Shown here one piece after another: positions 1 through 7,890 of a stretch of DNA of 22,776 nucleotides. The translations under genes were made by a program, and so were the position numbers. A model generated the notes under the pieces. It was not told the DNA's origin. It did not search any database and saw only the letters and a program-made list of their open reading frames with translations. Each line of letters begins with the position of its first letter. Within the stretch, counting starts at the first letter, position 1. This stretch comes from JAKAQB01 sp035702855 (GTDB lineage Bacteria; Actinomycetota; Acidimicrobiia; Acidimicrobiales; Palsa-688), in the NCBI GenBank assembly GCA_035702855.1, contig DASSZM010000202.1:1-22776 (forward strand), read 5' to 3'.

Positions 1-48
1 AAAGGCGGCCCTTCCCCGGCGCAGGTGTGAGCGTTTCCCTGCTCCCCC

Positions 49-54
49 TAGGCT
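49..54 (+). promoter_or_regulatory. -10 hexamer TAGGCT of the mutase gene
   Basis: TAGGCT fits the TAnnnT pattern and ends 7 bases before the ATG at 62, so transcription would start at or next to the start codon (leaderless). No Shine-Dalgarno precedes the ATG, and no convincing -35 is visible. The same arrangement recurs before most operon-leading genes here, which is the main support. Confidence 0.5.
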
Positions 55-61
55 GGCGGGC

Positions 62-1645
62 ATGGCCAGCGAGGAGCGGCAGACGGACTCCGGCATCACG
101 GTCCGTGCGGTGTACGGGCCCGACGACCTCGCCGGCTGGGACCCGGGCGAGCGGCTCGGCTCGCCCGGCGAGGCCCCCTTCACCCGCGGCATCCACCCCA
201 CCATGTACCGGGGTCGGCCGTGGACGATCCGCCAGTACTCCGGCTTCGGGACCGCCGAAGCCACCAACGAGCGGTGGCGGCTGCTGCTCGCCGGCGGCGG
301 CACCGGCCTGTCGTGTGCCTTCGACCTGCCCACCCAGATGGGCTACGACTCCGACCACCCCCGCGCCGAGGGGGAGGTCGGGCGCGTCGGGGTGGCCATC
401 GACTCCATCGACGACATGCGGGTCCTGCTCGGCGGGCTCCCCCTCGACCGGGTCACGACGTCGATGACCATCAACGCCACCGCCGCCATCCTGCTGCTGT
501 TGTACCAACTGGTCGGCGAGGAGCAGGGGGTGGACCCGGCGAAGCTCGGCGGCACGATCCAGAACGACATCCTGAAGGAGTACGTCGCCCGGGGCACGTA
601 CATCTTCCCCCCGCGGCCGTCGATGCGGATCGTCACCGACATCTTCGCCTACTGCCGGGAGCACCTCCCGTCGTGGAACACGATCTCGATCTCCGGCTAC
701 CACATCCGGGAGGCGGGATCGACGGCGGTGCAGGAGGTGGCCTTCACGCTCGCCAACGGCATCGCCTACGTGCAGGCGGCGGTCGACGCCGGTCTCGACG
801 TCGACGAGTTCGCCCCCCGCCTCAGCTTCTTCTGGAACGCCCACAACAACCTCTTCGAGGAGGTCGCCAAGTTCCGGGCGGCACGGCGCATGTGGGCGCG
901 GATCATGCAGGAGCGCTTCGGTGCCCGTGACCGCCGCAGCCTCCTGCTGCGGTTCCACACCCAGACGGGCGGCTCCACCCTGACCGCCCAGCAGCCGGAC
1001 AACAACGTGGTCCGGGTGACCCTGCAGTCCCTGGCCGCCGTGCTCGGCGGCACGCAGAGCCTGCACGCCAACGGCTTCGACGAGGCGCTCGGCCTGCCCA
1101 CCGAGCGTGCCGCCCGCCTGGCCCTGCGGACCCAGCAGGTGATCGCCCACGAGTCCGGGGTCACCGACACCGCCGACCCGCTGGGCGGCTCCTACTTCGT
1201 GGAGTCGCTGACCGACGCCGTGGAGGCGGGCGCCTGGGAGTACCTCGGGAAGATCGACGGCATGGGCGGGGCGGTGGCTGCCATCGAGGCCGGCTACATC
1301 CAAGACGAGATCGAGCAGGCCGCCTTCGAGTACGCGACGGCGGTCGACCGCGGCGACAAGGTCGTCGTGGGCGTCAACCGCTTCGTCGAGGACGAGGGGG
1401 CACCGGCCGACGTCTTCCCGATCGACCCCGCCCTGCAGGCCCACCAGGTCGAGCGGGTGCGCCGCACCCGGGCGTCCCGCGACGGTGCCGCCGTCGAGGC
1501 CGCCCTCGCCGACGTGGCTGCCGCCGCCCGCGGGACCCACAACCTGCTCGTCCCCATGAAGGAGGCGCTGCGCCGCCGGGCGACCCTCGGCGAGGTCAGC
1601 GACGTCCTCCGGAAGGAGTTCGGTGTCCACCACCCCGCCCGCTGA
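62..1645 (+). CDS. methylmalonyl-CoA mutase large subunit (catalytic barrel only)
   Basis: Adenosylcobalamin-dependent mutase subunit interconverting methylmalonyl-CoA and succinyl-CoA in propionate metabolism. The 527 aa cover the substrate-binding TIM barrel: TMYRGRPWTIRQY (47-59), DLPTQMGYDSDHP (88-100), TIQNDILKEY (165-174) and ISISGYH (208-214). Counting against the Propionibacterium enzyme as I remember it, Tyr59, Arg177 and His214 match its Tyr89, Arg207 and His244. The Tyr/Arg pair is the methylmalonyl-CoA signature; isobutyryl-CoA and 2-hydroxyisobutyryl-CoA mutases differ there. The C-terminal B12-binding domain (DxHxxG) is absent, so a separate small subunit is needed, and none lies in the window. 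The ATG at 62 is chosen because a -10 hexamer lies 7 bases upstream. The LpdA-like gene follows after 21 bases, probably in one operon. Assignment to an acyl-CoA mutase is very secure; the exact substrate is inferred from two residues. Confidence 0.93.
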   Translation: MASEERQTDSGITVRAVYGPDDLAGWDPGERLGSPGEAPFTRGIHPTMYRGRPWTIRQYSGFGTAEATNERWRLLLAGGGTGLSCAFDLPTQMGYDSDHPRAEGEVGRVGVAIDSIDDMRVLLGGLPLDRVTTSMTINATAAILLLLYQLVGEEQGVDPAKLGGTIQNDILKEYVARGTYIFPPRPSMRIVTDIFAYCREHLPSWNTISISGYHIREAGSTAVQEVAFTLANGIAYVQAAVDAGLDVDEFAPRLSFFWNAHNNLFEEVAKFRAARRMWARIMQERFGARDRRSLLLRFHTQTGGSTLTAQQPDNNVVRVTLQSLAAVLGGTQSLHANGFDEALGLPTERAARLALRTQQVIAHESGVTDTADPLGGSYFVESLTDAVEAGAWEYLGKIDGMGGAVAAIEAGYIQDEIEQAAFEYATAVDRGDKVVVGVNRFVEDEGAPADVFPIDPALQAHQVERVRRTRASRDGAAVEAALADVAAAARGTHNLLVPMKEALRRRATLGEVSDVLRKEFGVHHPAR

Positions 1646-1655
1646 CCGCCCGACC

Positions 1656-1660
1656 GAGGA
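1656..1660 (+). promoter_or_regulatory. Shine-Dalgarno GAGGA before the LpdA-like gene
   Basis: GAGGA sits 6 bases before the ATG at 1667 in the 21-base gap after the mutase stop. It supports this start and a second-in-operon position, in contrast to the apparently leaderless first gene. Confidence 0.55.
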
Positions 1661-1666
1661 CGGCCG

Positions 1667-3043
1667 ATGACGACCGAACGGCACACCCGCCTCGTCGTCA
1701 TCGGCGGTGGTCCCGGCGGTCACTCCGCCGCCAGCACGGCCGCCCGGCTCGGCGCCGACGTCACCCTGATCGAGAAGGACGTCTACGGCGGCGCCGCCCA
1801 CCTGTGGGACTGCATCCCCTCCAAGACGATGATCGCGACCGGTGGGGCGCTCACCTTCGCCCAGCGGATCACCGGGATGGGCCTCGAGCAGCTCGACGCC
1901 CACCTCGACCAGTCCGCCCAGCGGCGCCGGGTCGACCGGATCGAGGGCTACCTCAACGGGCAGGTCGTGCAGCTCCTCGAGAGCCAGGGCGTGCGCATGC
2001 TGAAGGGCGTCGGGCGGCTCAAGGGCCCGCACGAGGTGGTGGCCGAGACGGCGACCGGCGTGGAGGAGATCGACGCCGACGCCGTGGTCATCGCCACCGG
2101 CACCCGCCCCCGGATCCCCGGGTGGGCCGAACCCGACGGTGACCGCATCCTCACCACCCGCCAGGCCTACCCGCCTCCGTCGATCCCCGAGCACCTCGTG
2201 GTGATCGGCTCGGGGGTGACCGGCGTCGAGTTCGTGCACATGTTCTCCGCCTTCGGGGCCAAGGTGACGCTCATCGTCAGCCGCCAGCAGGTGCTGCCCA
2301 GCAAGGACCCCGAGGTGGCGGCGGCGCTGGAGGACAACCTCCTGCGGCGGGGCGTCCGGTTGTTCAAGGGCGCGCGGGCGGAGATGATCCAGCGCACCGA
2401 CGACGGCGGCGTCGCCGTCGCCTGCGACGACGGCCGGGTCGCCCTCGGCAGCCACGCCCTGTTCTGCATCGGCTCGATCCCCAACTCCGACGGGCTCGGG
2501 CTCGAGTCCGCCGGCGTGGACCTCGACCGTGGGGGCTACGTCGTCGTCAACCAGCACTGCCAGTCCAACGTGCCCCACATCTACGCCGCCGGCGACGTGT
2601 CCGGCAAGCTGCCGCTCTCGTCGGTGGCGTCGATGCAGGGGCGCAAGATCGCCGAGCACGCGATGGGGTTGCACACCCGCGAGCACCAGCACATCGACTA
2701 CGACAAGGCCGCTTCCGCCATCTTCACCGAGCCGGAGATCGCCGACGTCGGCCTGGCGGAGACGGAGGCCTTCGCCAGCGGCCGCAAGATCCGGGTCACC
2801 AAGGTGCCCTACCAGTCGACGGCCAAGGCGCTCATCAACGACGACCCGGGCGGCTTCGTCAAGATCGTCTCCGACCCCGCCACCGGCGTCGTGCTCGGCG
2901 GGTCCATCGTCGGTCGCCACGCCGCCGAGCTGATCTCGGTGATCGCGCTGGCGGTGACCGCCCACCTGAAGGTGAGCGACATCGTCGAGAGCTGCCTCGT
3001 GCACCCCACGCTCTCGGAGGCGCTGGCGGACGCCGCCGAGTAG
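1667..3043 (+). CDS. LpdA-like NAD(P)H dehydrogenase of the flavoprotein disulfide reductase family
   Basis: FAD/NAD(P)-dependent oxidoreductase of 458 aa, the usual family length. It has an N-terminal FAD-binding GGGPGG (13-18), a central NAD(P)-binding VVIGSGVTGVEF, a second FAD motif IYAAGDVSG and the C-terminal dimerisation domain. The redox-active CxxxxC of dihydrolipoamide dehydrogenase is broken: the segment reads GGAAHLWDCIPSK, with Ala44 at the first Cys position and only Cys49 kept. The C-terminal HPTLSE (His446, Glu451) is retained. Mycobacterial LpdA (Rv3303c) also lacks one of these cysteines and reduces quinones rather than lipoamide, so a quinone reductase or related NAD(P)H oxidase role is more likely than lipoamide oxidation; this is inference. 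It is preceded by GAGGA and probably cotranscribed with the mutase, with no obvious metabolic link. Confidence 0.87.
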   Translation: MTTERHTRLVVIGGGPGGHSAASTAARLGADVTLIEKDVYGGAAHLWDCIPSKTMIATGGALTFAQRITGMGLEQLDAHLDQSAQRRRVDRIEGYLNGQVVQLLESQGVRMLKGVGRLKGPHEVVAETATGVEEIDADAVVIATGTRPRIPGWAEPDGDRILTTRQAYPPPSIPEHLVVIGSGVTGVEFVHMFSAFGAKVTLIVSRQQVLPSKDPEVAAALEDNLLRRGVRLFKGARAEMIQRTDDGGVAVACDDGRVALGSHALFCIGSIPNSDGLGLESAGVDLDRGGYVVVNQHCQSNVPHIYAAGDVSGKLPLSSVASMQGRKIAEHAMGLHTREHQHIDYDKAASAIFTEPEIADVGLAETEAFASGRKIRVTKVPYQSTAKALINDDPGGFVKIVSDPATGVVLGGSIVGRHAAELISVIALAVTAHLKVSDIVESCLVHPTLSEALADAAE

Positions 3044-3053
3044 CGGCGCCGGC

Positions 3054-3077
3054 CCGCCCGCCGGCCCCGACGGGCGG
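3054..3077 (+). terminator. possible hairpin after the LpdA-like gene
   Basis: A perfect 7-bp stem (CCGCCCG 3054-3060, CGGGCGG 3071-3077) with a 10-base loop starts 10 bases after the stop at 3043. There is no T tract, as is common in very GC-rich genomes. Short GC stems arise often by chance here, so support is modest. Its right arm overlaps the presumed -35 of the next gene. Confidence 0.3.
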
Positions 3078-3104
3078 ACACCGCTGCGGGTCCGCTCGTA
3101 GCGT
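3075..3104 (+). promoter_or_regulatory. promoter of the acyltransferase gene (CGGACA, 18 bp, TAGCGT)
   Basis: TAGCGT (3099-3104) ends 8 bases before the GTG at 3113, matching the spacing at other unit-leading genes. CGGACA (3075-3080) lies 18 bases upstream of it and matches four of six bases of TTGACA. No Shine-Dalgarno is present, so the message is probably leaderless. Confidence 0.5.
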
Positions 3105-3112
3105 GGGCGGCC

Positions 3113-5362
3113 GTGACCGAGACGACGACGCCCGGCCGGCGGGTCCGTCGCGGTCCGCCGGCGCACCGGCAGCGGCGCCGGCCGGGGTACCGCCCGGACA
3201 TCGAGGGCCTGCGGGCCGTGGCCGTGGTCGCCGTGGTCGCCTACCACGCCCACGTCGGGTTCCTCTCCGGCGGCTACGTCGGCGTCGACGTCTTCTACGT
3301 GATCTCCGGCTTCCTCATCACCGACCTGTTGTGGCGGGAGCTCGACCGCGACGGGCGCATCTCCCTGCGGGAGTTCTACGCCCGGAGGGCTCGGCGCCTG
3401 CTGCCGGCGGCCATGCTCGTCCTGGTCGTCACCGTGGTGGCCTCGCTGGCGTGGCTGCCCCCGCTCGAGGTGCAGACGGTCTGGAAGGACGGCCTCGCCT
3501 GCGCCCTCTACGTGGGCAACTACCGCTTCACCCTCGAGCAGACCAACTACCTCGCCGCCTCGCCGTCGGCGTCACCCTTCCTCCACTACTGGTCCCTCGG
3601 GGTGGAGGAGCAGTTCTACCTGGTGTGGCCGTTGCTGCTCATCGGGGCCCTGCTGTGGCGCCGGCACCGGCCGGGCCGGGGCGCCTCGCCGCGCCGCCGG
3701 GCCGCCGGCGCGCTCGCGCTGCTCTGCGTCGTGTCGTTCGGGCTGTCGCTGTGGCTCACCCGCGCCGACGAGCCGGTCGCCTTCTTCTCGCTCCCGACCC
3801 GGGCCTGGGAGCTCGGCCTCGGCGGGTTGCTGGCCCTCGGGGCACCGGGCCTCCGGCGGGCGCTCGGCCGGGCGCCGGTGGCCGCCGCCGCCATCGGGTG
3901 GGCGGGGGCGGCGGCGATCGTGGCCGGCTGTCTGGCGTTCGGGCCGTCCACCCCCTTCCCCGGGACCGCCGCCCTGCTGCCGGTGCTCGGCGCCGGGGCG
4001 GTGATCGCCGGCGGTCTGGCGGCGGGTGCCGGCGGCCCGGTGGCGCTGCTCGGCACCGCCCCCTTCCGCGCCGGGGGGCGCATCTCCTACTCGTGGTACC
4101 TGTGGCACTACCCGGTGCTGATCCTGGCGCCCTACGCCCTCGGCCGGGTCGTGCCCGAGTGGGGCGACGTTGCCCTTGCCGTCGGCAGCGGGCTGCTGGC
4201 CGCGCTCACCTACCGGCTGGTCGAGCGTCCGGTGCGCTCCGCCCCCCGCCTCACGCGCAGCCCGGCCCGGTCGCTGCGCGCCGGGCTGGCCCTGTCGGGG
4301 GCCGGGATCCTCGCCTGCGGGGCGGTCGCCCTGGCGGTGCCGGGCGTCGCCGGCCACGGGAGGGCGCCGGTCGCCGCCATCCACGCCCCGTCGCCGTCGA
4401 GGGTCGTCCCCCCGGCCGCCGGCACCCGGACGGTCGACCGGCCGACGACGCCGCCGACCACCGTGGCGCCGGCGGTCGCCGCCGCCCGCTCCGCCGCCGC
4501 CCAGGTGGAAGCGGCGCTCGCCGGTGCCGTCCGCACCCGGATGGTCCCGGCCAACCTCGACCCACCCCTCTCCTCGGCGGCCGCCAGTGAGCCCCCGCCG
4601 GACTACGCCGGCTGCCTCCTCGGCTTCACCCAGGTGGCCGAGCCGACCTGCCTGTTCGGCGACGCCACGGGGACCCGCTCGATCGTGCTGTTCGGCGACT
4701 CCCACGCCGCCATGTGGTTCCCGGCGGTCGACCGCTACGCCCGGGCCCACCACGAGCGGCTCTACGTGTGGACCAAGGCCGCCTGCCCCCCGGTGGACAT
4801 CCCGCTGTTCAGCCCCGACCTGGGTCGGACCGACACCGAGTGCGCCGCCTGGCGCGCCGGGGTGGTCGCCCGCATCGCTGCGCTCCACCCGACGATGGTC
4901 ATCCTCGGCATCGCCCCCAACTACGACGCCGCCTACGGCGTGGTCCAGGACGGCCCGGCGTGGAACCGCGGCCTGCAGCAGGCGATCCGTGCCGTCGAGG
5001 CCAGCGGGGCGACCCCGGTGGTGATGGGCTCGATCCCCTCCCCACCCGACGACATCCCGGCCTGCCTGTCCGCCCACCCCGACGCCGTCGCCCGCTGCGA
5101 CTTCCCCCGGATCGGGCACCGCATCTCCGGCGGCGGTCTCGACGGCAACGACCAGCCCGGCCTCGGGGCCGAGGCCCGTGCCGTGCGCGCCGCCGGCGGC
5201 CACTACGTCGACGTCGAATCGTGGTTCTGCGGGGCGTCGTCGTGCCCGGTGGTGGTCGACAACCTGCTGGTCTACCGCGACAACAGCCACATCACCGTGC
5301 CGTGGGCGACCTACCTGGCGCCGCTCGTCGACGACGAGCTCGCCCTGGCCGTCAGCCGATGA
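3113..5362 (+). CDS. membrane O-acyltransferase with C-terminal SGNH domain (OafA/YrhL type)
   Basis: Predicted to move acyl groups, typically acetyl, across the membrane and onto a cell-surface glycan. The 749 aa comprise an acyltransferase-3 membrane domain and an extracytoplasmic SGNH hydrolase-like domain. The first begins with RPDIEGLRAVAVV (28-40), the conserved His45 in YHAH, then GGYVGVDVFYVISGF (53-67), a REFYARRARRLLPA helix and about ten hydrophobic segments to roughly residue 410. A Pro/Ala/Thr-rich linker of about 100 residues follows. The SGNH part shows LFGDSHA with nucleophile Ser530 and a terminal DNSH (723-726) carrying the Asp and His. The GTG start is placed by the upstream -10 hexamer; the protein begins with an Arg-rich cytoplasmic stretch. 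Its 3' end overlaps the opposing carboxylase gene by 11 bases. The glycan acceptor is unknown; the polysaccharide genes to the right make it plausible but unproven. Confidence 0.92.
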   Translation: MTETTTPGRRVRRGPPAHRQRRRPGYRPDIEGLRAVAVVAVVAYHAHVGFLSGGYVGVDVFYVISGFLITDLLWRELDRDGRISLREFYARRARRLLPAAMLVLVVTVVASLAWLPPLEVQTVWKDGLACALYVGNYRFTLEQTNYLAASPSASPFLHYWSLGVEEQFYLVWPLLLIGALLWRRHRPGRGASPRRRAAGALALLCVVSFGLSLWLTRADEPVAFFSLPTRAWELGLGGLLALGAPGLRRALGRAPVAAAAIGWAGAAAIVAGCLAFGPSTPFPGTAALLPVLGAGAVIAGGLAAGAGGPVALLGTAPFRAGGRISYSWYLWHYPVLILAPYALGRVVPEWGDVALAVGSGLLAALTYRLVERPVRSAPRLTRSPARSLRAGLALSGAGILACGAVALAVPGVAGHGRAPVAAIHAPSPSRVVPPAAGTRTVDRPTTPPTTVAPAVAAARSAAAQVEAALAGAVRTRMVPANLDPPLSSAAASEPPPDYAGCLLGFTQVAEPTCLFGDATGTRSIVLFGDSHAAMWFPAVDRYARAHHERLYVWTKAACPPVDIPLFSPDLGRTDTECAAWRAGVVARIAALHPTMVILGIAPNYDAAYGVVQDGPAWNRGLQQAIRAVEASGATPVVMGSIPSPPDDIPACLSAHPDAVARCDFPRIGHRISGGGLDGNDQPGLGAEARAVRAAGGHYVDVESWFCGASSCPVVVDNLLVYRDNSHITVPWATYLAPLVDDELALAVSR

Positions 5363-7115
5363 CGGCGACGACGTCGCCGGCCCCGACGGCGTCGCCGGGG
5401 GAGACCCGCACCTCCTGCACGGTCCCGGCCGTCTCGGCGGCGATGTTGTTCTCCATCTTCATCGCCTCGAGCACGACGACGGGCTGACCGACCTCGACGT
5501 CCTGGCCGGGGGACACGAGCACCTTGACGATCGTGCCCTGCATCGGCACCGTGACCGTGCCGCTGCCGGCGGCGCCCCCCTTGGCGCCTGCGCCGCCGGC
5601 CGCCTTCGGCCGGGGGCGGGCGGCGGCGGTCGCCGGCGGGTCGGCGGTCTCCGGCACCCAGAGCCGGACGCTGTAGCGCCGCCCGTCGACCTCGACATCG
5701 ACGTCGCGCCGGACCCGGGGCTCGGCGCCGTCGGCCGGGTCGGCCGGCGCCGCCGGGGCGGAGCTCACGCCGCTCAGGTCGAGCTGCTGCTCGACCCAGT
5801 TGGTGGAGTGGCGGACCTCGACGAAGTCGGGGTGGGCGAGGATGACCTGGTCGGCGGGCACCGTGGTGGCCACGCCCTCGATCACCAGCTCGTCGAGGGC
5901 GCGCAGCATCCGCCGGCGGGCGGACTCGCGGTCCGGGCCCCACGTCACCAGCTTGGCGATGAGGTTGTCGTAGTACTGGCTGACGGTGTCATCCTCGTCG
6001 TAGCCGGCGTCGGTGCGCACGCCGTAGCCGTCGGGGCGGTAGAAGCGGGTGATCGTGCCGGGCGACGGCAGGAACCGGCCGCCGGCCGGGTCCTCGGCGT
6101 TGAGCCGCACCTCGAAGGCGTGCCCCCTCAGGACGACCTCCTCCTGGGTGAAGGGGAGGGGCTCGCCGTCGGCGATGGCCAGCTGCAGGGCGACCAGGTC
6201 ACGGCCCACCACCTGCTCGGTGACGGGGTGCTCGACCTGGAGGCGGGTGTTCATCTCCAGGAAGTAGAAGTCGCCGTCCTGGTAGATGAACTCGACGGTG
6301 CCGGCGTTGTGGTAGCCGCAGGCCAGCGCCACCTTCACCGCCGCGGCCCCCATGGCGTCGAGTGTCGCCGCCGGGATGCCGGGGGCGGGTGCCTCCTCGA
6401 TCAGCTTCTGGTGGCGCCGCTGGGCCGAGCAGTCGCGGGTGCCGAGGTGCACGCAGTTGCCGTGGTGGTCGGCGAAGACCTGCACCTCGACGTGCCGGGG
6501 CCAGGTGAGGTAGCGCTCCAGGTAGCTCTCGGAGCGGCCGAAGGCCTTCTCGGCCTCACGCTGGGCCGACTCCAGGGCCTCGGCGGCCTCCGCCGCCGAG
6601 GCGACGACCCGCATGCCGCGACCACCGCCGCCGTAGGCGGCCTTGATGGCGACGGGCCAGCCGTGCTCCTCGCCGAAGGTGATCACGTCGTCCGCCGAGC
6701 GGATCACCTCGGTGGTGCCCGGCACCCCGGCGACCCCCGCCTTGGCGGCGGCGATCCGCGAGCTGATCTTGTCGCCCATGACCTCGATGGCCTCGGGGGG
6801 CGGTCCGATCCACCGGAGGCCGGCGGCGGTCACGGCCCGGGCGAAGTCGGCGTTCTCGGAGAAGAACCCGTAGCCGGGGTGGACGGCGTCCGCCCCGCTC
6901 CGGGCGGCCGCGTCGAGTATCCGGCCGGTGTCGAGGTAGCTCTCGGCCGCCGTCCGGCCGCCGAGGGCGTACGCCTCGTCGGCGAGGCGCACGTGCAGCG
7001 CCTCGCGATCGAGCTCGGAGTAGACGGCGACCGTCCCCACGCCGAGCTCCCGGCAGGTGCGGATGACGCGGACGGCGATCTCGCCGCGGTTGGCGATCAG
7101 GACCTTGCTCGGCAC
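5352..7115 (-). CDS. acyl-CoA carboxylase alpha chain (biotin carboxylase + BCCP)
   Basis: ATP-dependent carboxylation of enzyme-bound biotin, the first half-reaction of acetyl- or propionyl-CoA carboxylase. The 587 aa have the usual fused order: biotin carboxylase N-domain (KVLIANRGEIAVRV), ATP-grasp with KAAYGGGGRGMRVV, the FLEMNTRLQVEHPVTEQ catalytic segment, a BC C-domain, a Pro/Ala-rich linker and a C-terminal biotinyl domain with EAMKM. The biotinylated Lys is residue 553, 35 from the end as expected. A GTG at 7133 would add six residues; the GTG at 7115 gives the family-typical N-terminus MPSKVLIANRGE and lies 8 bases after a minus-strand -10 (CAGACT), so I prefer it. Divergent from birA, whose product should biotinylate it. 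No carboxyltransferase beta subunit is in the window, so acetyl versus propionyl specificity cannot be read; the nearby mutase hints at propionyl-CoA. Confidence 0.95.
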   Translation of the reverse strand: MPSKVLIANRGEIAVRVIRTCRELGVGTVAVYSELDREALHVRLADEAYALGGRTAAESYLDTGRILDAAARSGADAVHPGYGFFSENADFARAVTAAGLRWIGPPPEAIEVMGDKISSRIAAAKAGVAGVPGTTEVIRSADDVITFGEEHGWPVAIKAAYGGGGRGMRVVASAAEAAEALESAQREAEKAFGRSESYLERYLTWPRHVEVQVFADHHGNCVHLGTRDCSAQRRHQKLIEEAPAPGIPAATLDAMGAAAVKVALACGYHNAGTVEFIYQDGDFYFLEMNTRLQVEHPVTEQVVGRDLVALQLAIADGEPLPFTQEEVVLRGHAFEVRLNAEDPAGGRFLPSPGTITRFYRPDGYGVRTDAGYDEDDTVSQYYDNLIAKLVTWGPDRESARRRMLRALDELVIEGVATTVPADQVILAHPDFVEVRHSTNWVEQQLDLSGVSSAPAAPADPADGAEPRVRRDVDVEVDGRRYSVRLWVPETADPPATAAARPRPKAAGGAGAKGGAAGSGTVTVPMQGTIVKVLVSPGQDVEVGQPVVVLEAMKMENNIAAETAGTVQEVRVSPGDAVGAGDVVAVIG

Positions 7116-7122
7116 GGCAGGG

Positions 7123-7129
7123 CAGTCTG
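7123..7129. promoter_or_regulatory. overlapping divergent -10 elements for carboxylase and birA
   Basis: CAGTCTG reads CAGTCT on the plus strand (7123-7128) and CAGACT on the minus strand (7129-7124). The first ends 7 bases before the birA ATG (7136), the second 8 bases before the carboxylase GTG (7115). Both match the spacing of leaderless genes elsewhere in the window. Each hexamer has C instead of T at the first position. There is no room for Shine-Dalgarno sites in the 20-base intergenic gap. Confidence 0.5.
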
Positions 7130-7135
7130 GCACCC

Positions 7136-7879
7136 ATGGACCTCTCCGGGCGAGTTGTTCGCGAACTGGCTGCCACGACCCGCTTCGGCGACCTTCGCCC
7201 GGTGGGGGAGACCGACTCGACCAACCGCGTCGTCGCCGACCTGGCGCGCGCCGGCGCGCCGGAGGGTGTGGTCGTCGTGGCCGACCACCAGACCGCCGGT
7301 CGCGGCCGGCTGGGCCGGCGCTGGGAGTCGCCGCCCGGCAGCGGCCTGCTGGTCTCGGTCCTGCTCCGGCCCGCCGGGCTGGCCCCGCAGCGGCGCCACC
7401 TGGTGACCTCGGCGGTCGGGCTGGCCGCGGCCGAGGCGTGCCGCGAGGTCGCCGGGTTCACCCCGGCGCTCAAGTGGCCCAACGACCTGCTCGTGGGGGA
7501 CCGCAAGCTGGCGGGCATCCTGGCCGAGGGGGCCGGCGACGCCGTCGTGGTCGGGCTCGGCGTCAACGTGTCGGCCGCCCCGCCCGGCGGGGTGAGCGCC
7601 GAGGAGGCGGCCGGGCGCCCCGTCGAGCGGGAGGAGCTGCTCGCGGCCACGTTGCGGGCGCTCGAGGCGCGCTGCGGGCACTGGGACGCCGTGGCCCACG
7701 AGTACGCCGCCACCTGCGCCACCGTCGGCCGGCGGGTCCGGGTCGAGGACGCCGCCGGGGTGCGGGCGGGCACCGCCGTCGGGATCGACGACGGCGGCCA
7801 CCTCCTGGTGGACTTCGGCGGGGGGGCGACCGAGGCGCTGAGCGCGGCCGACGTGTTCCACCTGCGGCCCGATCGGTAG
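7136..7879 (+). CDS. birA: biotin--[acetyl-CoA-carboxylase] ligase
   Basis: Attaches biotin to the BCCP lysine through biotinyl-5'-AMP. The 247 aa contain the ligase hallmarks: ETDSTN (25-30), the glycine-rich GRGRLGRRW (55-63) that binds biotinyl-AMP, and KWPNDLLVGDRKLAGIL (113-129) with the conserved lysine, followed by a small C-terminal domain. There is no N-terminal helix-turn-helix, so it is a monofunctional ligase, not a BirA repressor. It sits head-to-head with the gene for its probable substrate, 20 bases apart, a pairing that makes functional sense. The stop codon TAG (7877-7879) forms the first half of the -10 hexamer of rmlA. Confidence 0.94.
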   Translation: MDLSGRVVRELAATTRFGDLRPVGETDSTNRVVADLARAGAPEGVVVVADHQTAGRGRLGRRWESPPGSGLLVSVLLRPAGLAPQRRHLVTSAVGLAAAEACREVAGFTPALKWPNDLLVGDRKLAGILAEGAGDAVVVGLGVNVSAAPPGGVSAEEAAGRPVEREELLAATLRALEARCGHWDAVAHEYAATCATVGRRVRVEDAAGVRAGTAVGIDDGGHLLVDFGGGATEALSAADVFHLRPDR

Positions 7880-7882
7880 CCT
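7877..7882 (+). promoter_or_regulatory. -10 hexamer TAGCCT of rmlA
   Basis: TAGCCT ends 8 bases before the GTG at 7891 and uses the birA stop codon TAG as its first three bases. An identical hexamer with identical spacing precedes rmlB. No Shine-Dalgarno is seen. Confidence 0.5.
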
Positions 7883-7890
7883 GCGGCGGC

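Noticed and set aside
3572..5290. 572-codon minus-strand frame under the acyltransferase
   Set aside because: The sense strand encodes intact acyltransferase-3 and SGNH motifs; the antisense product is low-complexity Gly/Arg/Asp with no family features.
7116..7133. Upstream GTG (7133) as the carboxylase start
   Set aside because: It would place the start codon on the far side of the minus-strand -10 and adds six residues not typical of the family. It cannot be excluded from sequence alone.
7240..7262. GGCGCGC-rich inverted stretch in birA
   Set aside because: The repeats are imperfect, lie within conserved coding sequence and are expected from composition.
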